Shown piece by piece: positions 26,470-36,402 of a stretch of 64,000 bases of DNA. The number at the start of each line of letters is the position of its first letter. The stretch's first letter is position 1. Under the pieces are notes generated by a model. The model made no database searches and was not told where the DNA came from. It saw only the letters and a program-made list of their open reading frames with translations. The stretch is taken from positions 1 to 64,000 of the forward strand of contig JAQGPJ010000005.1 of assembly GCA_028293125.1 (NCBI GenBank). Direction: 5' to 3'. The stretch comes from Verrucomicrobiales bacterium (GTDB taxonomy: Bacteria; Verrucomicrobiota; Verrucomicrobiia; Verrucomicrobiales; V1-33). Both the position numbers and the translations under genes were made by a program.

Positions 26470-29400
26470 ATGATTGACGAATCGAAAATTTTTGGAATCG
26501 CGGCGGCTCTCCCCCCTGAGGAGAGGCCCTCATATCTCGATCTCTCCTGCACCGGGCATCCCGAGGCCCGCGCGCGGCTGGAGGAACAACTCCGTTTGCA
26601 TGATGTGGAGGGGTTCACGGAAAGCCAAACTTTTCGCTTTCCGTCGATCCAGGCGGAACCGGCAAGCCTGAAGCCCGGGGCGGCGGGGGAGCGCATCGGT
26701 TTCTACAAGCTGCTGGAACAAATCGGCGAGGGCGGGTTCGGCACCGTGTGGGCGGCGGAGCAGTCGCAGCCCATCCGGCGCCGTGTGGCTCTGAAGATTA
26801 TCAAGCCGGGCATGGACACCAGGGAGGTCATCGCCCGGTTCGGGCAGGAACGGCAGGCCCTGGCACTGATGGATCATCCGAATATCGCGAAGGTGCTGGA
26901 CGCGGGTTCGACCTCCTGGGGGCGGCCGTATTTTGTGATGGAGCTGGTGCGCGGCATCCGGATCACGGATTACTGCGACCAGGCGAATCTTCCGACGGCG
27001 GAGCGGCTGGCGCTTTTCATCCAGGTCTGCCATGCCGTGCAGCACGCGCACCAGAAAGGGATCATCCACCGGGACCTCAAGCCCTCCAACATTCTGGTCA
27101 CCCTGCAGGACGGCGTGCCGGTTCCAAAAGTCATCGACTTCGGCGTGGCGAAAGCGACGCAGCAACAGCGGCTCACGGACCTGACAATTTACACGCGGAT
27201 CCAGCAGATGATCGGCACGCCGCTCTACATGTCGCCCGAGCAGGCGGAGATGAGCGGGCTCGATATTGACACGCGCAGCGACATTTACTCGCTGGGCGTT
27301 TTGCTTTACGAACTGCTCACGGGCCGCACGCCCTTCGATCCCGTGGTTTTGATGCGGGAGGGCTTGGATGAAATCCGCCGGGTCATCCGCGAGCAGGAGC
27401 CGCAGACGCCTTCGATGTTTGTCAGTAAGATGACTGAGCAGTTTCGCGGGCCGGTCGCGCAGCGCCGGCAGGCTGACGGCGCGAAACTCGCCGGCCTGCT
27501 CCGGGGCGACCTCGACTGTGTCGTGATGAAGGCGCTCGAAAAAGATCGCACGCGCCGCTACCAAAGCGCTGACGAGCTTGCCCTCGATCTGAAACGCCAC
27601 CTCGCGCACGAGCCGGTCATCGCCCGGCCCGCGACCGCGCTCCACCGCTTTCGGCGGCTCGTCCGGCGCAACAGGCTCGCTTTCACCGCCGGGCTCGTTG
27701 CGACCGCGCTGCTCGTCGGAACGATTTTTTCCACCTTTTCCTGGAAGCGTGAGCGGGCGCAACGCCGCGAAACCGATCTCCAGCGTGAGAAAGCAGTGCA
27801 ACTCGAACACCGCTCGCTTCGGACGGAAGGGCTCGCCGGCGGCCGCACCAGCGCGCTGGCCGCCCTGCGCGCCGCCTGGGCGATTTCGCCCTCCGCTGAA
27901 CTGCGCAACGAAGCCATCGCCTGCCTCGCGCTGCACGAGGTGCAGTTTGCTAAGACGCTGCCGCCGGACGATCCGCTGGCGCGTCCGCCGGAACCGGGCG
28001 CGAGCGCCGATGGACGCTGGGTTTTGCGTTTTGAAAACAATGCGCTCGAAGTGCTCGAACGCGCCTCCGGGAGACATGTTGCGCAATTTCCCGACCTCCC
28101 GGGCCGCCCCCCCGCACAGCTCGACGACATGGGCCGCCGCCTCGCGATCGTGCGCGATGCCAAAGACGTGACATTGCACGAGCTGCCCTCGGGCAGGCTG
28201 CTCCACAAGTTGCCTCACCCGCAACCCGTGTCGTGTCTCGACTGGACGGGAGAGCTGCTCGCCACGGGCGGCGGCTACGATCGCCTCATCCACCTTTGGG
28301 ACACCACTACGGGAAAGCGGCTGCGGCGATTCAGCGGACACGACTCGCACATCGAGGCGCTGCGCTTCCGGCCCGGCGGGCAGGAGCTTATTTCGCTGGC
28401 GCAGGATTCGGTTCTGCGCGTCTGGCACGCGGCGCGCGGAGTCGAAATTCTACGGGTCGAAGGGGTCGTGAATCATCGCGGGCCGGCGTGGTGGAGCGCG
28501 GATGGACGCGAGTTCTTTTGTCCGCAGGCGCTCAGCGGCAAGGTCGATGTTTTCCAGTGCGATTGGTCCCGCACGACGCAGGTGCTGGCCCCGGGCGAGG
28601 ACGAACCGCGCTCCGAAAATGTGCCCAGCCTTGTGCTCGACGGCACAGGTGAACTCGCAGCCGCGGTGGATGAAACCGCCTGCCGCGTTTGGTCGCTCGC
28701 CGCCGGACGGCTCGCCGCGACTTTTCCAAAGGATGGGCAGGAATGGATGGCCGTGCAATTCGCCGGAGACGACAGCCTCTGGCTAAGCGGTTGGAATCGC
28801 GCCCTGCGCCGGGTGCCCGTGGTGCGCCAGCGGCGCGGCTGGCCCGAGTTTGCCGCGGAGGAGCACACCGGGCTCCGCTCCGGACCCTTGCTTGTTGGAG
28901 CGCGCGCGGACGGCGGTGCGCTGGCGCTCACGGCGAACGAACAGACGGACGCCGCCGATCGGGTCGAGATTTATTATCCCGGAGAAAAGCGCGCCGTCCG
29001 GCTCGCGCAACGCGACCCGTTTTCTGCCGCGCTCAGCCCGGACGGACGCTGGGGGGCGACGGGGAGTTTCCGCGATCCGGGCGCGCGGCTTTGGCACCTG
29101 CCATCGGGCGAACCGGCGCGCACGATTTCCCATCCCGACACGGTGTTGGGCCTCTTTTTTGCCGGCGGGAATCTTTGGCTGGTCAGCCCCACGGGAGTGC
29201 AGCGGACTTCGCCCAACAGTGCGCCGGCTGACGGCGTCACTATTCCCGGCAATTTCCCCGGCTTTACCGTGAGCCCCGATGGCCGCCACGCCGCCAGCCT
29301 GGCGCGCACCGAAGTGGTGCTGCACCGTCAGTCCGACCTCGCTAAAATTGCGCGCTTCCCCGTGCCTGCTTACGCGGGCGCCATCGGTTCCGGGACGCTC

Positions 29401-29514
29401 GCCTTCAGCCGGGATGGCGCGCATCTCGCCCTGCACACCGCCGGTGGCACGGTGATCACGTGGCGATTGGAAACGTTGCGCGCCGAGTTGCGCGCATTGG
29501 GCATGGATTGGTGA
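26470..29514 (+). CDS. Membrane Ser/Thr protein kinase with WD40-type C-terminal propeller
   Basis: 1014 residues from ATG 26470. The kinase domain spans about 75-380, with Gly loop IGEGGFGTVWAAEQ (86-99), VALKII lysine, catalytic HRDLKPSNIL (from about 200), DFGVAK (from about 223) and GTPLYMSPEQ. A single TM segment follows at about 402-420 (LAFTAGLVATALLVGTIFS), then a charged coiled-coil-like stretch and an outer domain of WD40-like repeats (LATGGGYDRLIHLWDTTTGK, GHDSHIEALRFRPGGQELIS). This kinase/TM/WD40 design is typical of PVC bacteria. It probably senses an external signal and phosphorylates cytoplasmic targets. Confidence 0.9.
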   Translation: MIDESKIFGIAAALPPEERPSYLDLSCTGHPEARARLEEQLRLHDVEGFTESQTFRFPSIQAEPASLKPGAAGERIGFYKLLEQIGEGGFGTVWAAEQSQPIRRRVALKIIKPGMDTREVIARFGQERQALALMDHPNIAKVLDAGSTSWGRPYFVMELVRGIRITDYCDQANLPTAERLALFIQVCHAVQHAHQKGIIHRDLKPSNILVTLQDGVPVPKVIDFGVAKATQQQRLTDLTIYTRIQQMIGTPLYMSPEQAEMSGLDIDTRSDIYSLGVLLYELLTGRTPFDPVVLMREGLDEIRRVIREQEPQTPSMFVSKMTEQFRGPVAQRRQADGAKLAGLLRGDLDCVVMKALEKDRTRRYQSADELALDLKRHLAHEPVIARPATALHRFRRLVRRNRLAFTAGLVATALLVGTIFSTFSWKRERAQRRETDLQREKAVQLEHRSLRTEGLAGGRTSALAALRAAWAISPSAELRNEAIACLALHEVQFAKTLPPDDPLARPPEPGASADGRWVLRFENNALEVLERASGRHVAQFPDLPGRPPAQLDDMGRRLAIVRDAKDVTLHELPSGRLLHKLPHPQPVSCLDWTGELLATGGGYDRLIHLWDTTTGKRLRRFSGHDSHIEALRFRPGGQELISLAQDSVLRVWHAARGVEILRVEGVVNHRGPAWWSADGREFFCPQALSGKVDVFQCDWSRTTQVLAPGEDEPRSENVPSLVLDGTGELAAAVDETACRVWSLAAGRLAATFPKDGQEWMAVQFAGDDSLWLSGWNRALRRVPVVRQRRGWPEFAAEEHTGLRSGPLLVGARADGGALALTANEQTDAADRVEIYYPGEKRAVRLAQRDPFSAALSPDGRWGATGSFRDPGARLWHLPSGEPARTISHPDTVLGLFFAGGNLWLVSPTGVQRTSPNSAPADGVTIPGNFPGFTVSPDGRHAASLARTEVVLHRQSDLAKIARFPVPAYAGAIGSGTLAFSRDGAHLALHTAGGTVITWRLETLRAELRALGMDW

Positions 29515-29936
29515 TCACCTTGCGTGCGGTTCAACAGCATATTTCCTCTCACCGCCAGGAATGTGGGATAACTCCACCCGTGACCATACGCTCCCCGGGG
29601 CCGAATCCGTCGGATCGGCAATACTGGGTGGTGGCACGCTCTCTAAAAAGCAGATTTTAAGAATTATTAATCCGGTATCGAATTGGGCGACACACCCCAT
29701 GATTTTGCATGAAAAACGCGATGGATGGAGGCTGGACCGCAAAACGATGGATAATGATCCGATGGAACGCGCTGCGGACGATTTGGCCGTCATGAAGCGC
29801 TGGCTCCGCTTCATCCTCAGCTTTTTCGAACAGCCGGACACGGCGTAAGTCCACCACGCCGCCCAACCCGATACCGCATTGGTAATAACCAATAACTGGC
29901 AACCACTAACTCTTCCCTGTCTCCCTCCCCCTCACT
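29515..29936. other. Intergenic, 422 bp, possible short ORF and a half repeat
   Basis: A plus-strand frame at 29699-29848 (MILHEKRDGWRLDRKTMDND ... LRFILSFFEQPDTA, 49 residues) could be a small protein or a remnant; support is weak. At 29881-29931 lies a lone GGTTATT-type arm in reverse sense (TAATAACCAATAACTGGCAA then a C-rich tract), an incomplete member of the heptamer hairpin family. Confidence 0.4.
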
Positions 29937-30566
29937 TCACCAATAAACCGAGAAGGGCGCGATGCGGTCGCCCGTCCAGGCGTTGCGGTATTCCTGGCCG
30001 GAGGGGATCAGGTGGCTCCAGGAGTTCCGGCATTCCCGGCCACGGTTTTCCCGGCTGAAGGAGCCGTAACCGAACACGGTGTGGTTGAAGCCGGCGTAGG
30101 TGGTGAGGTAATGGTTGTCATCCAGCACCGCGTAGTAGCTGCCGTGGCCGCCGCTGCCGCAGCTGCCAGGAGCGTTTGCGGGACTGTGTCCGTTCCCGGT
30201 CGGGTTGGCGTGCCCGTGCCCGTTCCCATGGGGGCGGGCGGCTTTGTCCCCATCCGGGTTCACGGCGCGGATCAGGGCCTTCAGGCGGCGGCCGGTGATG
30301 CTCTCCAAGGGCACCATCTCCTCCGTGAAGTCGTCGATGAGCTCCGCGGGTCTGGTGGTGGAGTCCCGGCGGAACGGGCGCAGAGGATTGGTCAGGTTGA
30401 GATGGACGCCATTCTCCAGAATGAGCCCCAGATCATAACAAAGCGCGCCCTCCACACCGTTCCACCCGCATATCACCTCCGTCACGGGACTCCCCAGCAC
30501 CTCCCGCCAGCCGTAGTGGAGCGGGGAGCTTGCAATGGAATGCGGGTCTTGAGCGCAGGTGTCCAT
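29937..30566 (-). CDS. Hypothetical soluble protein with Gly/His/Asn-rich insert
   Basis: 209 residues, no signal peptide or TM segment. The N-terminal part (WREVLGSPVTEVICGWNGVE ... LILENGVHLNLTNPLRP) and the C-terminal part (YYAVLDDNHYLTTYAGFNHT ... NAWTGDRIAPFSVYW) look structured. They are separated by a low-complexity insert (HGNGHGHANPTGNGHSPANA) built from degenerate hexanucleotides. No family is recognised. Confidence 0.6.
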   Translation of the reverse strand: MDTCAQDPHSIASSPLHYGWREVLGSPVTEVICGWNGVEGALCYDLGLILENGVHLNLTNPLRPFRRDSTTRPAELIDDFTEEMVPLESITGRRLKALIRAVNPDGDKAARPHGNGHGHANPTGNGHSPANAPGSCGSGGHGSYYAVLDDNHYLTTYAGFNHTVFGYGSFSRENRGRECRNSWSHLIPSGQEYRNAWTGDRIAPFSVYW

Positions 30567-30680
30567 ACTCCCGGAGGATCGCCTACCGGCAGGATAAAGT
30601 CAAGAAGGCGGGAGGGGAGGGGGCTTTCCACCTCCGGGGCGGTGGGGGAATGAGCATAGGAAAGTCTTCCTTATACTTAA

Positions 30681-31210
30681 AGGCTGTCTGAACAATCGCG
30701 ATAACTTGGTCCAAAAGGCGAAAAATGGATCGTTCCGGGTAAAATTCCGGGATGAATGCCTACCCCTCCAGGCTGAGCGAGCGATCCTGCATGGGAAATT
30801 CTGGAATCCCCTCCGGCCGTCCCGGTCGGACACCCGGCGCGGCAGCGTTGACGGCATTTCCGGTCCTGAGCGCGCATACTGCTGGCGCGCTCATCCTAGC
30901 CTTTGGATGGATTAAATTGATTTGGACCGACAGCAGCTACGCAGGTCTGTTGGAGAATGATGTAAAAAGCATTCCCCGCCACCGCAAAGGCAAGCTGGAG
31001 ACCGTGAAGCGCTCCGATGACGTTCAAGGCTTCAAAGTGCTGTCCAAACGGGGAATCGGTGAGGGGATTTTTGGCTGGCTCATCCAGTCCCGCCGCCGCC
31101 TGGTTCGGGACTGCGGGGCCAAAATCAGCCATTCCGAGTCCATGATCCACATCTTCATGGTCAAACGCATGCTTGCCAGAATCGCCCGCTGGTTACTGTT
31201 AAGACAGCCT
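30681..31210 (+). mobile_element. Decayed IS5-family-like element, copy 1
   Basis: Bounded by AGGCTGTCTGAACAATCGCG on the left and, as the reverse complement, AGGCTGTCTTAACAGTAACC on the right, so the ends are imperfect inverted repeats. About 530 bp long, far shorter than a complete IS5-type element, so the middle is deleted. It shares both ends and internal sequence with the copy at 62950-63461. No target duplication is visible. Confidence 0.75.
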
Positions 31211-31243
31211 CGGAGGCAAGATCGCCTTGCGCACGCCGTTTAA
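30752..31243 (+). pseudogene. Transposase remnant, IS5-like, internally deleted
   Basis: The open frame starts MNAYPSRLSE, matching the YPSxLS start of IS5-type transposases. It then runs out of homology and resumes with the family C-terminus (VKRSDDVQGFKVLSKRGIGE, FGWLIQSRRRLVRDCG, SESMIHIFMVKRMLARIARW). The catalytic DDE core is missing, so it cannot be active. The frame runs past the right inverted repeat by about 30 bp. Confidence 0.75.
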
Positions 31244-31261
31244 CTCATAGATAATGAACGC

Positions 31262-31501
31262 ATGAAATTCCTGTATGATTTAATTCCTATTATTTGTTCA
31301 ATTATTATGTTTTCCTCGAGTGTGTGGATTTTATTTTTCAATGGTTGCGAAAAAATGTACGACAAATATCAGGATTCATTCGGGTTCGGAGGTTTTTTCT
31401 CTTCAAAACAAGGATATGTAAAATTCCATCGGATGTTTTATGCTTGGCCTATATTCTGGGGTGCGTTGTTTTTCTGGGTGACGAGAATTATTAATATTTA
31501 G
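31262..31501 (+). CDS. Small AT-rich membrane protein, hypothetical
   Basis: 79 residues (MKFLYDLIPIICSIIMFSSS). A first TM segment is at about 7-26, a short loop of Lys/Phe/Gly follows (YDKYQDSFGFGGFFSSKQGY), and a second TM segment is at about 60-76 (AWPIFWGALFFWVTRII). Its composition is much more A/T-rich than the neighbours, and it starts 52 bp after the IS remnant, so acquisition with or beside the element is plausible. Function unknown. Confidence 0.6.
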   Translation: MKFLYDLIPIICSIIMFSSSVWILFFNGCEKMYDKYQDSFGFGGFFSSKQGYVKFHRMFYAWPIFWGALFFWVTRIINI

Positions 31502-31755
31502 GCTCGTCAGGGTTTTGCGGTCTGCGGACTTGCGGGCAAAGGTCAGAAAACCATCCCCGGCGGACCTCCCGGCAAGGGGGCTCCTTTCCTCCCTCCCTCT
31601 CCCCCTGGCGGGGCCTGAAGTGTTGGAGTAAAACCACCGGCGGCCTCCGGAAAAGGATCATCATGGAAACAAACAGGGGGGCGGATGCCGATGAATCCGC
31701 TGAATTTTCCATGTTCCTGCAAGTCTCCCTCCCCGCCGGGGCGTAAAAACCCGCC

Positions 31756-33321
31756 ATGAACCACCCCATCCCATCCCGTTCCCGTCTCCGTTTCCGGAGG
31801 CTGATCCTGGCCGGCCCGCTCCTCATCACTGCCCTGACCTGTTCGGTGATGTCCGGCGCGCCGGACGCCCAGGCCCTGCGGAAACCTGCGGTCCAAGCGG
31901 GCTTTGCGGAACGCGATATCACGCCCGCCATCGGCATGGAGGAGCCCGGAGGCTACGGCAAGTCCTTCCACCGGACCTTCCACGATCCGTGCAAGGTCCG
32001 CGCTTCGGTCTTCGAGGAGGGCGGGAAGCGGGTGGCCGTGGTCGGCGTGGATGCGCTGATGCTCTCCCGGGACCTGGTCCAGCGGTGCCGCGCCGCCATT
32101 GAGAATGCCTGCGGCATCCCCGCGGCGAATGTGATGATCGCCGCTTCACACTCCCATTCCTCCGGTCCCACCGGCATGGTGCAGCCCGGGGAGTATGACC
32201 ACGCGGATGAGTTCGTGAAGGACCTCGCCTACAACCAGTCCTCCACGGCGGATTCCGCCTATCTGAAGACTGTGGAAAAGGCCATCCTCGACGCCGTCGT
32301 CCAGGCGGACCAGGGGAAGGTGCCGGCAAAAATGGGCTTCGGCAAAGGCCATGAGGACAAGGCCGCCTTCAACCGTCGCCTGCGCATGAAGAACGGGCAG
32401 ACGTGGAGCCATTCCGGCATCGGGAACCCGGACATCATCAGCTATGCGGGACCCATCGATCCCGATGTGGGCGTGATCGCCGCATGGGATCTTGAGAACA
32501 AACTGCTGGGCGTGATGGTGAACTATTCCTGCCACTGCACCACGAACCCCGGCGGCATCTCCGCCAACTGGGTGCAATACCTGGAGCAGACGCTTCAGGG
32601 AGGGCTCGCCTCCAAGGCTCCTGTGGTCTTCCTGGCGGGCGCCTGCGGCGACCTCACGCAGGTGGACAACCTTTCGAAGACCGTCCAGCGTCAGGGGGAG
32701 GAAATGTCCCGCTACGTCGGCGGACGCGTGGGGGCGGAGGCGCTGAAAGCTGTGCTCTCCATGGCCAGGGACACGGAGGTGCCGGTGGATGTCCGGCGGA
32801 AGGTCTGGGAGGCCGGCCGCCGCGTGCCGGCCCCGGAGCGGGTGGCGGATTCCATGGCCATCCTCAAGGGGGAGAAACCGGCGGATGCGACCGCGAAAAC
32901 CTTCGCCAGGGAGATCGTGATGCTGGATGCCGCCATCCGGCATTCCCCAAAAGTGGAAGTGGAGGTCCAGGCCATTCAAGTGGGCCCGGCCGTCCTCGTC
33001 AGCAACCCCGCCGAGTACTTCGTCGCCAACGGCCTCCGCATCAAAAAGGAAAGCCCTTTCCCTTTCACCTGGTCCGTGGAGCTGGCCAACGGCTGCGCGG
33101 GCTATGTGCCCACCGAGGAGGCCTTCCTCCCGGACGGCGGGGGCTATGAAACGCGCCTCACCTCCTACAGCAATCTGGAAGTGACCGCCGGCACCCAAAT
33201 GGCGGATGCCGGCATCGGGCTCGCGAAAGAAATGAAACCCGGCCCCGTGCCGGTGTTCGGCCCGCCCGCGCCATTCACCGCTCCGTGGACGTATGGCAAC
33301 CTCGGCCCGGAAACCAAATAA
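31756..33321 (+). CDS. Neutral/alkaline ceramidase-like secreted protein, copy 1
   Basis: 521 residues with an N-terminal signal segment (LILAGPLLITALTCSVMSGA). The domain begins AGFAERDITPAIGMEEPGGY. It carries the metal-binding ASHSHSSGPTG motif near residues 129-139, a VNYSCHCTT motif and FLAGACGDLT, all typical of the neutral ceramidase N-terminal domain. It lacks the C-terminal domain of true ceramidases, as do most PVC homologues, so ceramide hydrolysis is not proven. It is 15 bp upstream of the haem-domain dehydrogenase, so the two are probably co-transcribed. A paralogue lies at 41153. Confidence 0.82.
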   Translation: MNHPIPSRSRLRFRRLILAGPLLITALTCSVMSGAPDAQALRKPAVQAGFAERDITPAIGMEEPGGYGKSFHRTFHDPCKVRASVFEEGGKRVAVVGVDALMLSRDLVQRCRAAIENACGIPAANVMIAASHSHSSGPTGMVQPGEYDHADEFVKDLAYNQSSTADSAYLKTVEKAILDAVVQADQGKVPAKMGFGKGHEDKAAFNRRLRMKNGQTWSHSGIGNPDIISYAGPIDPDVGVIAAWDLENKLLGVMVNYSCHCTTNPGGISANWVQYLEQTLQGGLASKAPVVFLAGACGDLTQVDNLSKTVQRQGEEMSRYVGGRVGAEALKAVLSMARDTEVPVDVRRKVWEAGRRVPAPERVADSMAILKGEKPADATAKTFAREIVMLDAAIRHSPKVEVEVQAIQVGPAVLVSNPAEYFVANGLRIKKESPFPFTWSVELANGCAGYVPTEEAFLPDGGGYETRLTSYSNLEVTAGTQMADAGIGLAKEMKPGPVPVFGPPAPFTAPWTYGNLGPETK

Positions 33322-33336
33322 CTCTTTCTTTTAAGG

Positions 33337-36300
33337 ATGCGTCTCTTCCCCCTGCTTGCCGCCGCCGCTTTTCCCTGCGCCGCCCTCGTGCTGCCCGCCA
33401 GCGCGGAGGAGCGGGAGACCGCCTGGTCTCCTGAAAAAACCCTCGCCTCGATCGAGATCGACGGCCCTTACGAAGTGCGCCTCGCCGCCGCCGAGCCACT
33501 GGTCCGGGACCCGGTCGAGATGTGCTGGGACGCCGCCGGCCGCTGCTATGTGGCGGACATGATCGACTACCCGCTGGGCAGCCCGGACGGAACCCCGTTG
33601 TCCCGCGTGCAGCAACTCATCGATGACGACCATGACGGCCAATTCGATCGGGCCGTCACGTTTGCCGACAGGCTCGATCACGTCCAAGGCCTGCTCCCTC
33701 ACCAGGGCGGGCTCATCGCCACCACCCGCACCCAGGTGCTTTTCCTCAAAGACACCAACGGGGATGGCGTGGCGGAGGTGAGGAAGCCGCTGATTGCCGG
33801 CTTCAATCCCTCCTTCTCCCAACTCCAGGTTTCCTCCCCCCGGTGGGGCCTGGATGGGGAGGTGTATTTCAACAATGGTCTGGACAGCGCGCAGATCTAC
33901 CCCGTGGCGGCGGACGGCGTCGCCAAGGGGGAGACCGTGGAGGCTGCGGGGAGCAATCTACGCTGGAATCCGGACACCGGGCAACTCCACCGCGCCGCGG
34001 GCTTCGGCCAGTACGGCGGGGGCTTCGACGACTGGGGGCGCCACTTCTGCTCGTCGAACCGCAGCCCGGTGATGTTCGCCGTGGTCCCGCCGGAAACGCT
34101 GACCAGCAATACCGCCCCGCCCCGGCCACCGTGGGAAAACATCGCCCCCTTCGGCCCCGCCTCGCGGGTCTATCCCCTTCAGATCACCCATACCACCTCG
34201 GACGCGCACTCCGGGACGAACACCTCCGCCTGCGGGCTGGGCGTGTACCGGGCCCATCTGATGCCGGACCTCTCCGGGGATATCTTCGTGTGCGATCCCA
34301 CCGGCCAGCTCATCACCCGTTTCCGGAAACCCGTGGCCGCCGGTGGCAGCCTCGCCACCTCCCGCACCGGGCAGCAGACGGAGTTTTTCCGCAGCCGGGA
34401 TGAATGGTGCCGGCCCGTCAATATCACGACCGGGCCGGATGGCGCGCTTTATGTCTGCGATATCCACCGCCGCTTCATCGACCACGCGCGCTTCTTCCCG
34501 GATGAATTCGTGAGGAGCCACGACATGCGGGCCGGTGAGAACGAGGGACGCATCTGGAAAATCGTGCCCAAAGGCTTCCCCTCGGGAAAGGCCCACCCCG
34601 TTTCCGCGCCGGAGGACACCGCAGGCCGCATCGCCTGGCTGTCCCATGAAAACGCCTGGCAGCGCGAAACCGCCCAGCGTCTCTTCCGCGAGCAGGCATC
34701 CTCCACGCCGGAAGCGTTGTCCGCCGTCAGCAACGCCCTGGCGGCCAGCCAGCCCTCCACGGCGGCCGGCAGGCTCCACACCCTGTGGCTGCACGTCGCG
34801 CTTTCCGCACGGAGCCCCGCAGGCACAGGCACCCCGCTGACCGCCCTCACCGAGGCTCCCACGCCGGAAGTGGCGGAGAACCTCGTCCTCATGGCCCATC
34901 GTCATCCGGCTTACTTTGGCGCGGCGGTGAAGGAGGTCATTTTCCGCGCCGTGCAGGCAGGCGGCCCGCGGGCGCGCATGCTCGCGCTGCTGACCACCCG
35001 CCCATCCGCGGAGGAGATCGACGCCGCCGTCAGGACTCTTGCCGGAGCAGGCAGGGAACTGGATGATCCCTGGTTCCAGCAGGCGGTCCTGATCCACTTG
35101 GACGGCCACACCGGCCGCTTTGCGGAAGCCTTGATGAAAGGCGGGTTCAGCCAAGCCGCTTCGGACGCCCGCACCACCTTCATCCGCAACCTCACGGCGA
35201 TGTCCGCCGCCAACCCGGACCGCGGGGACCTCGGCCATGCGCTGGCCAGCCTGCGCACCGCTCCCGGTGAACTGCTCTGGTGGAAGGCCGCGCTCCTGGA
35301 GGGACTGGCCCAAGGGCTGCCGCGGTCCGGCGTTCCGTCGTTGCCAGCGTTTGTGGCGGACCCGCCGCTCCGGGACGGCGGCGACGATGTCCGCGCGGAG
35401 ATCCCGCGCCTGCTGGAGCGGGCAGGGCGGATCATCACCGACACTTCCCTGCCGGATGATCTGCGCGTAGCTTCCCTGCCGCTGCTTTCCCAGCAGCCAT
35501 ATGAAGCCGCGGTCCCCGTCCTCAGGGAACTCCTTTCCGGCAGGCAGTCCGCGGCCATCTCGCAGGCGGCCTTCGCCATCGTGAGACACCATGGTGCCCG
35601 CAGGACCGCCGCCCTGCTCTACGAAATCCTCCCGACGGCCCATCCATCACAGCGTCAGGAGATTATCACCCTGCTGGGCAATGACGCCGCCACCCTGCCG
35701 GACCTGCTGCGGCGCATGGACCGCGGGGAGGTTCCCAAAGCGCTGGTCGATGCGGAGACGCGCTGGCACCTGCTCCAAAGCGTCGATCCCGTGATTAAGC
35801 CTCTGGCGGAGAAGCTCTTCGAGCGTCCCGCGGCGGACCGCGCGGCCGTCATCACGGCCTACATGGGCGCGGCCACCGCCAAGGGCGACGCCGCGAAGGG
35901 CAGGGAGCTCTATACCGTCCTCTGCTCCGTCTGCCACACCTGGCAGGGGCAGGGCACCGCCGTGGGCCCGGACATCTCGGACGTCCGGGCGCGGGACAAG
36001 CGGGCCTTGATCAACGACATCCTCGACCCCAACCGGATGGTAGAGGCCCGCTGGAGCGCCTGTCAGGTCCAGACCCGCGACGGCCGCACCCTCATCGGCA
36101 TCCTCCATTCCGAATCCCCCGCCGCTGTGGTTATCAAAATGCCGGGCGGTGTTTCGGAAACGATCCATCGTCCGGACATCACTGCCATGAGGTCCCTTGA
36201 TGCCAGCCTGATGCCCGTCGGCCTTGAAGGAGGGATCTCCGTCGCTCAGATGGCGGACCTCCTCGCATTCCTCGGCGGCGAAACCGGCTCATCAAAATAA
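33337..36300 (+). CDS. PVC-type membrane-bound dehydrogenase with HEAT repeats and C-terminal CxxCH haem domain, copy 1
   Basis: 987 residues with a signal peptide (LFPLLAAAAFPCAALVLPASA). Residues about 45-410 form the Pirellula/Verrucomicrobium dehydrogenase propeller (VEMCWDAAGRCYVADMIDYP, TNGDGVAEVRKPL, GPDGALYVCDIHRRFIDHAR). About 430-830 are HEAT-like helical repeats. The C-terminal domain holds the haem site C863-S-V-C866-H867 and then DISDVRARDKRALINDILDP, the PVC haem-binding signature. Predicted to work in the periplasm, perhaps oxidising a sugar or sugar acid. The substrate is unknown. Confidence 0.88.
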   Translation: MRLFPLLAAAAFPCAALVLPASAEERETAWSPEKTLASIEIDGPYEVRLAAAEPLVRDPVEMCWDAAGRCYVADMIDYPLGSPDGTPLSRVQQLIDDDHDGQFDRAVTFADRLDHVQGLLPHQGGLIATTRTQVLFLKDTNGDGVAEVRKPLIAGFNPSFSQLQVSSPRWGLDGEVYFNNGLDSAQIYPVAADGVAKGETVEAAGSNLRWNPDTGQLHRAAGFGQYGGGFDDWGRHFCSSNRSPVMFAVVPPETLTSNTAPPRPPWENIAPFGPASRVYPLQITHTTSDAHSGTNTSACGLGVYRAHLMPDLSGDIFVCDPTGQLITRFRKPVAAGGSLATSRTGQQTEFFRSRDEWCRPVNITTGPDGALYVCDIHRRFIDHARFFPDEFVRSHDMRAGENEGRIWKIVPKGFPSGKAHPVSAPEDTAGRIAWLSHENAWQRETAQRLFREQASSTPEALSAVSNALAASQPSTAAGRLHTLWLHVALSARSPAGTGTPLTALTEAPTPEVAENLVLMAHRHPAYFGAAVKEVIFRAVQAGGPRARMLALLTTRPSAEEIDAAVRTLAGAGRELDDPWFQQAVLIHLDGHTGRFAEALMKGGFSQAASDARTTFIRNLTAMSAANPDRGDLGHALASLRTAPGELLWWKAALLEGLAQGLPRSGVPSLPAFVADPPLRDGGDDVRAEIPRLLERAGRIITDTSLPDDLRVASLPLLSQQPYEAAVPVLRELLSGRQSAAISQAAFAIVRHHGARRTAALLYEILPTAHPSQRQEIITLLGNDAATLPDLLRRMDRGEVPKALVDAETRWHLLQSVDPVIKPLAEKLFERPAADRAAVITAYMGAATAKGDAAKGRELYTVLCSVCHTWQGQGTAVGPDISDVRARDKRALINDILDPNRMVEARWSACQVQTRDGRTLIGILHSESPAAVVIKMPGGVSETIHRPDITAMRSLDASLMPVGLEGGISVAQMADLLAFLGGETGSSK

Positions 36301-36402
36301 CCCGGTCGCCACCATGCGACGAAATACCCTCCTCAACTGTCTCTGCCTCCGCCCTGCGGCTTCCCCGGCACGCTTCGCGGGTCAACCCGGACTAACTTTT
36401 TA

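Noticed and set aside
26905-26915. GGTTCGA as a possible tRNA T-loop
   Set aside because: It lies inside the kinase domain and no cloverleaf can be formed around it.
29515-29892. Minus-strand frame of 125 residues after the kinase
   Set aside because: It overlaps a half repeat and has no recognisable pattern.
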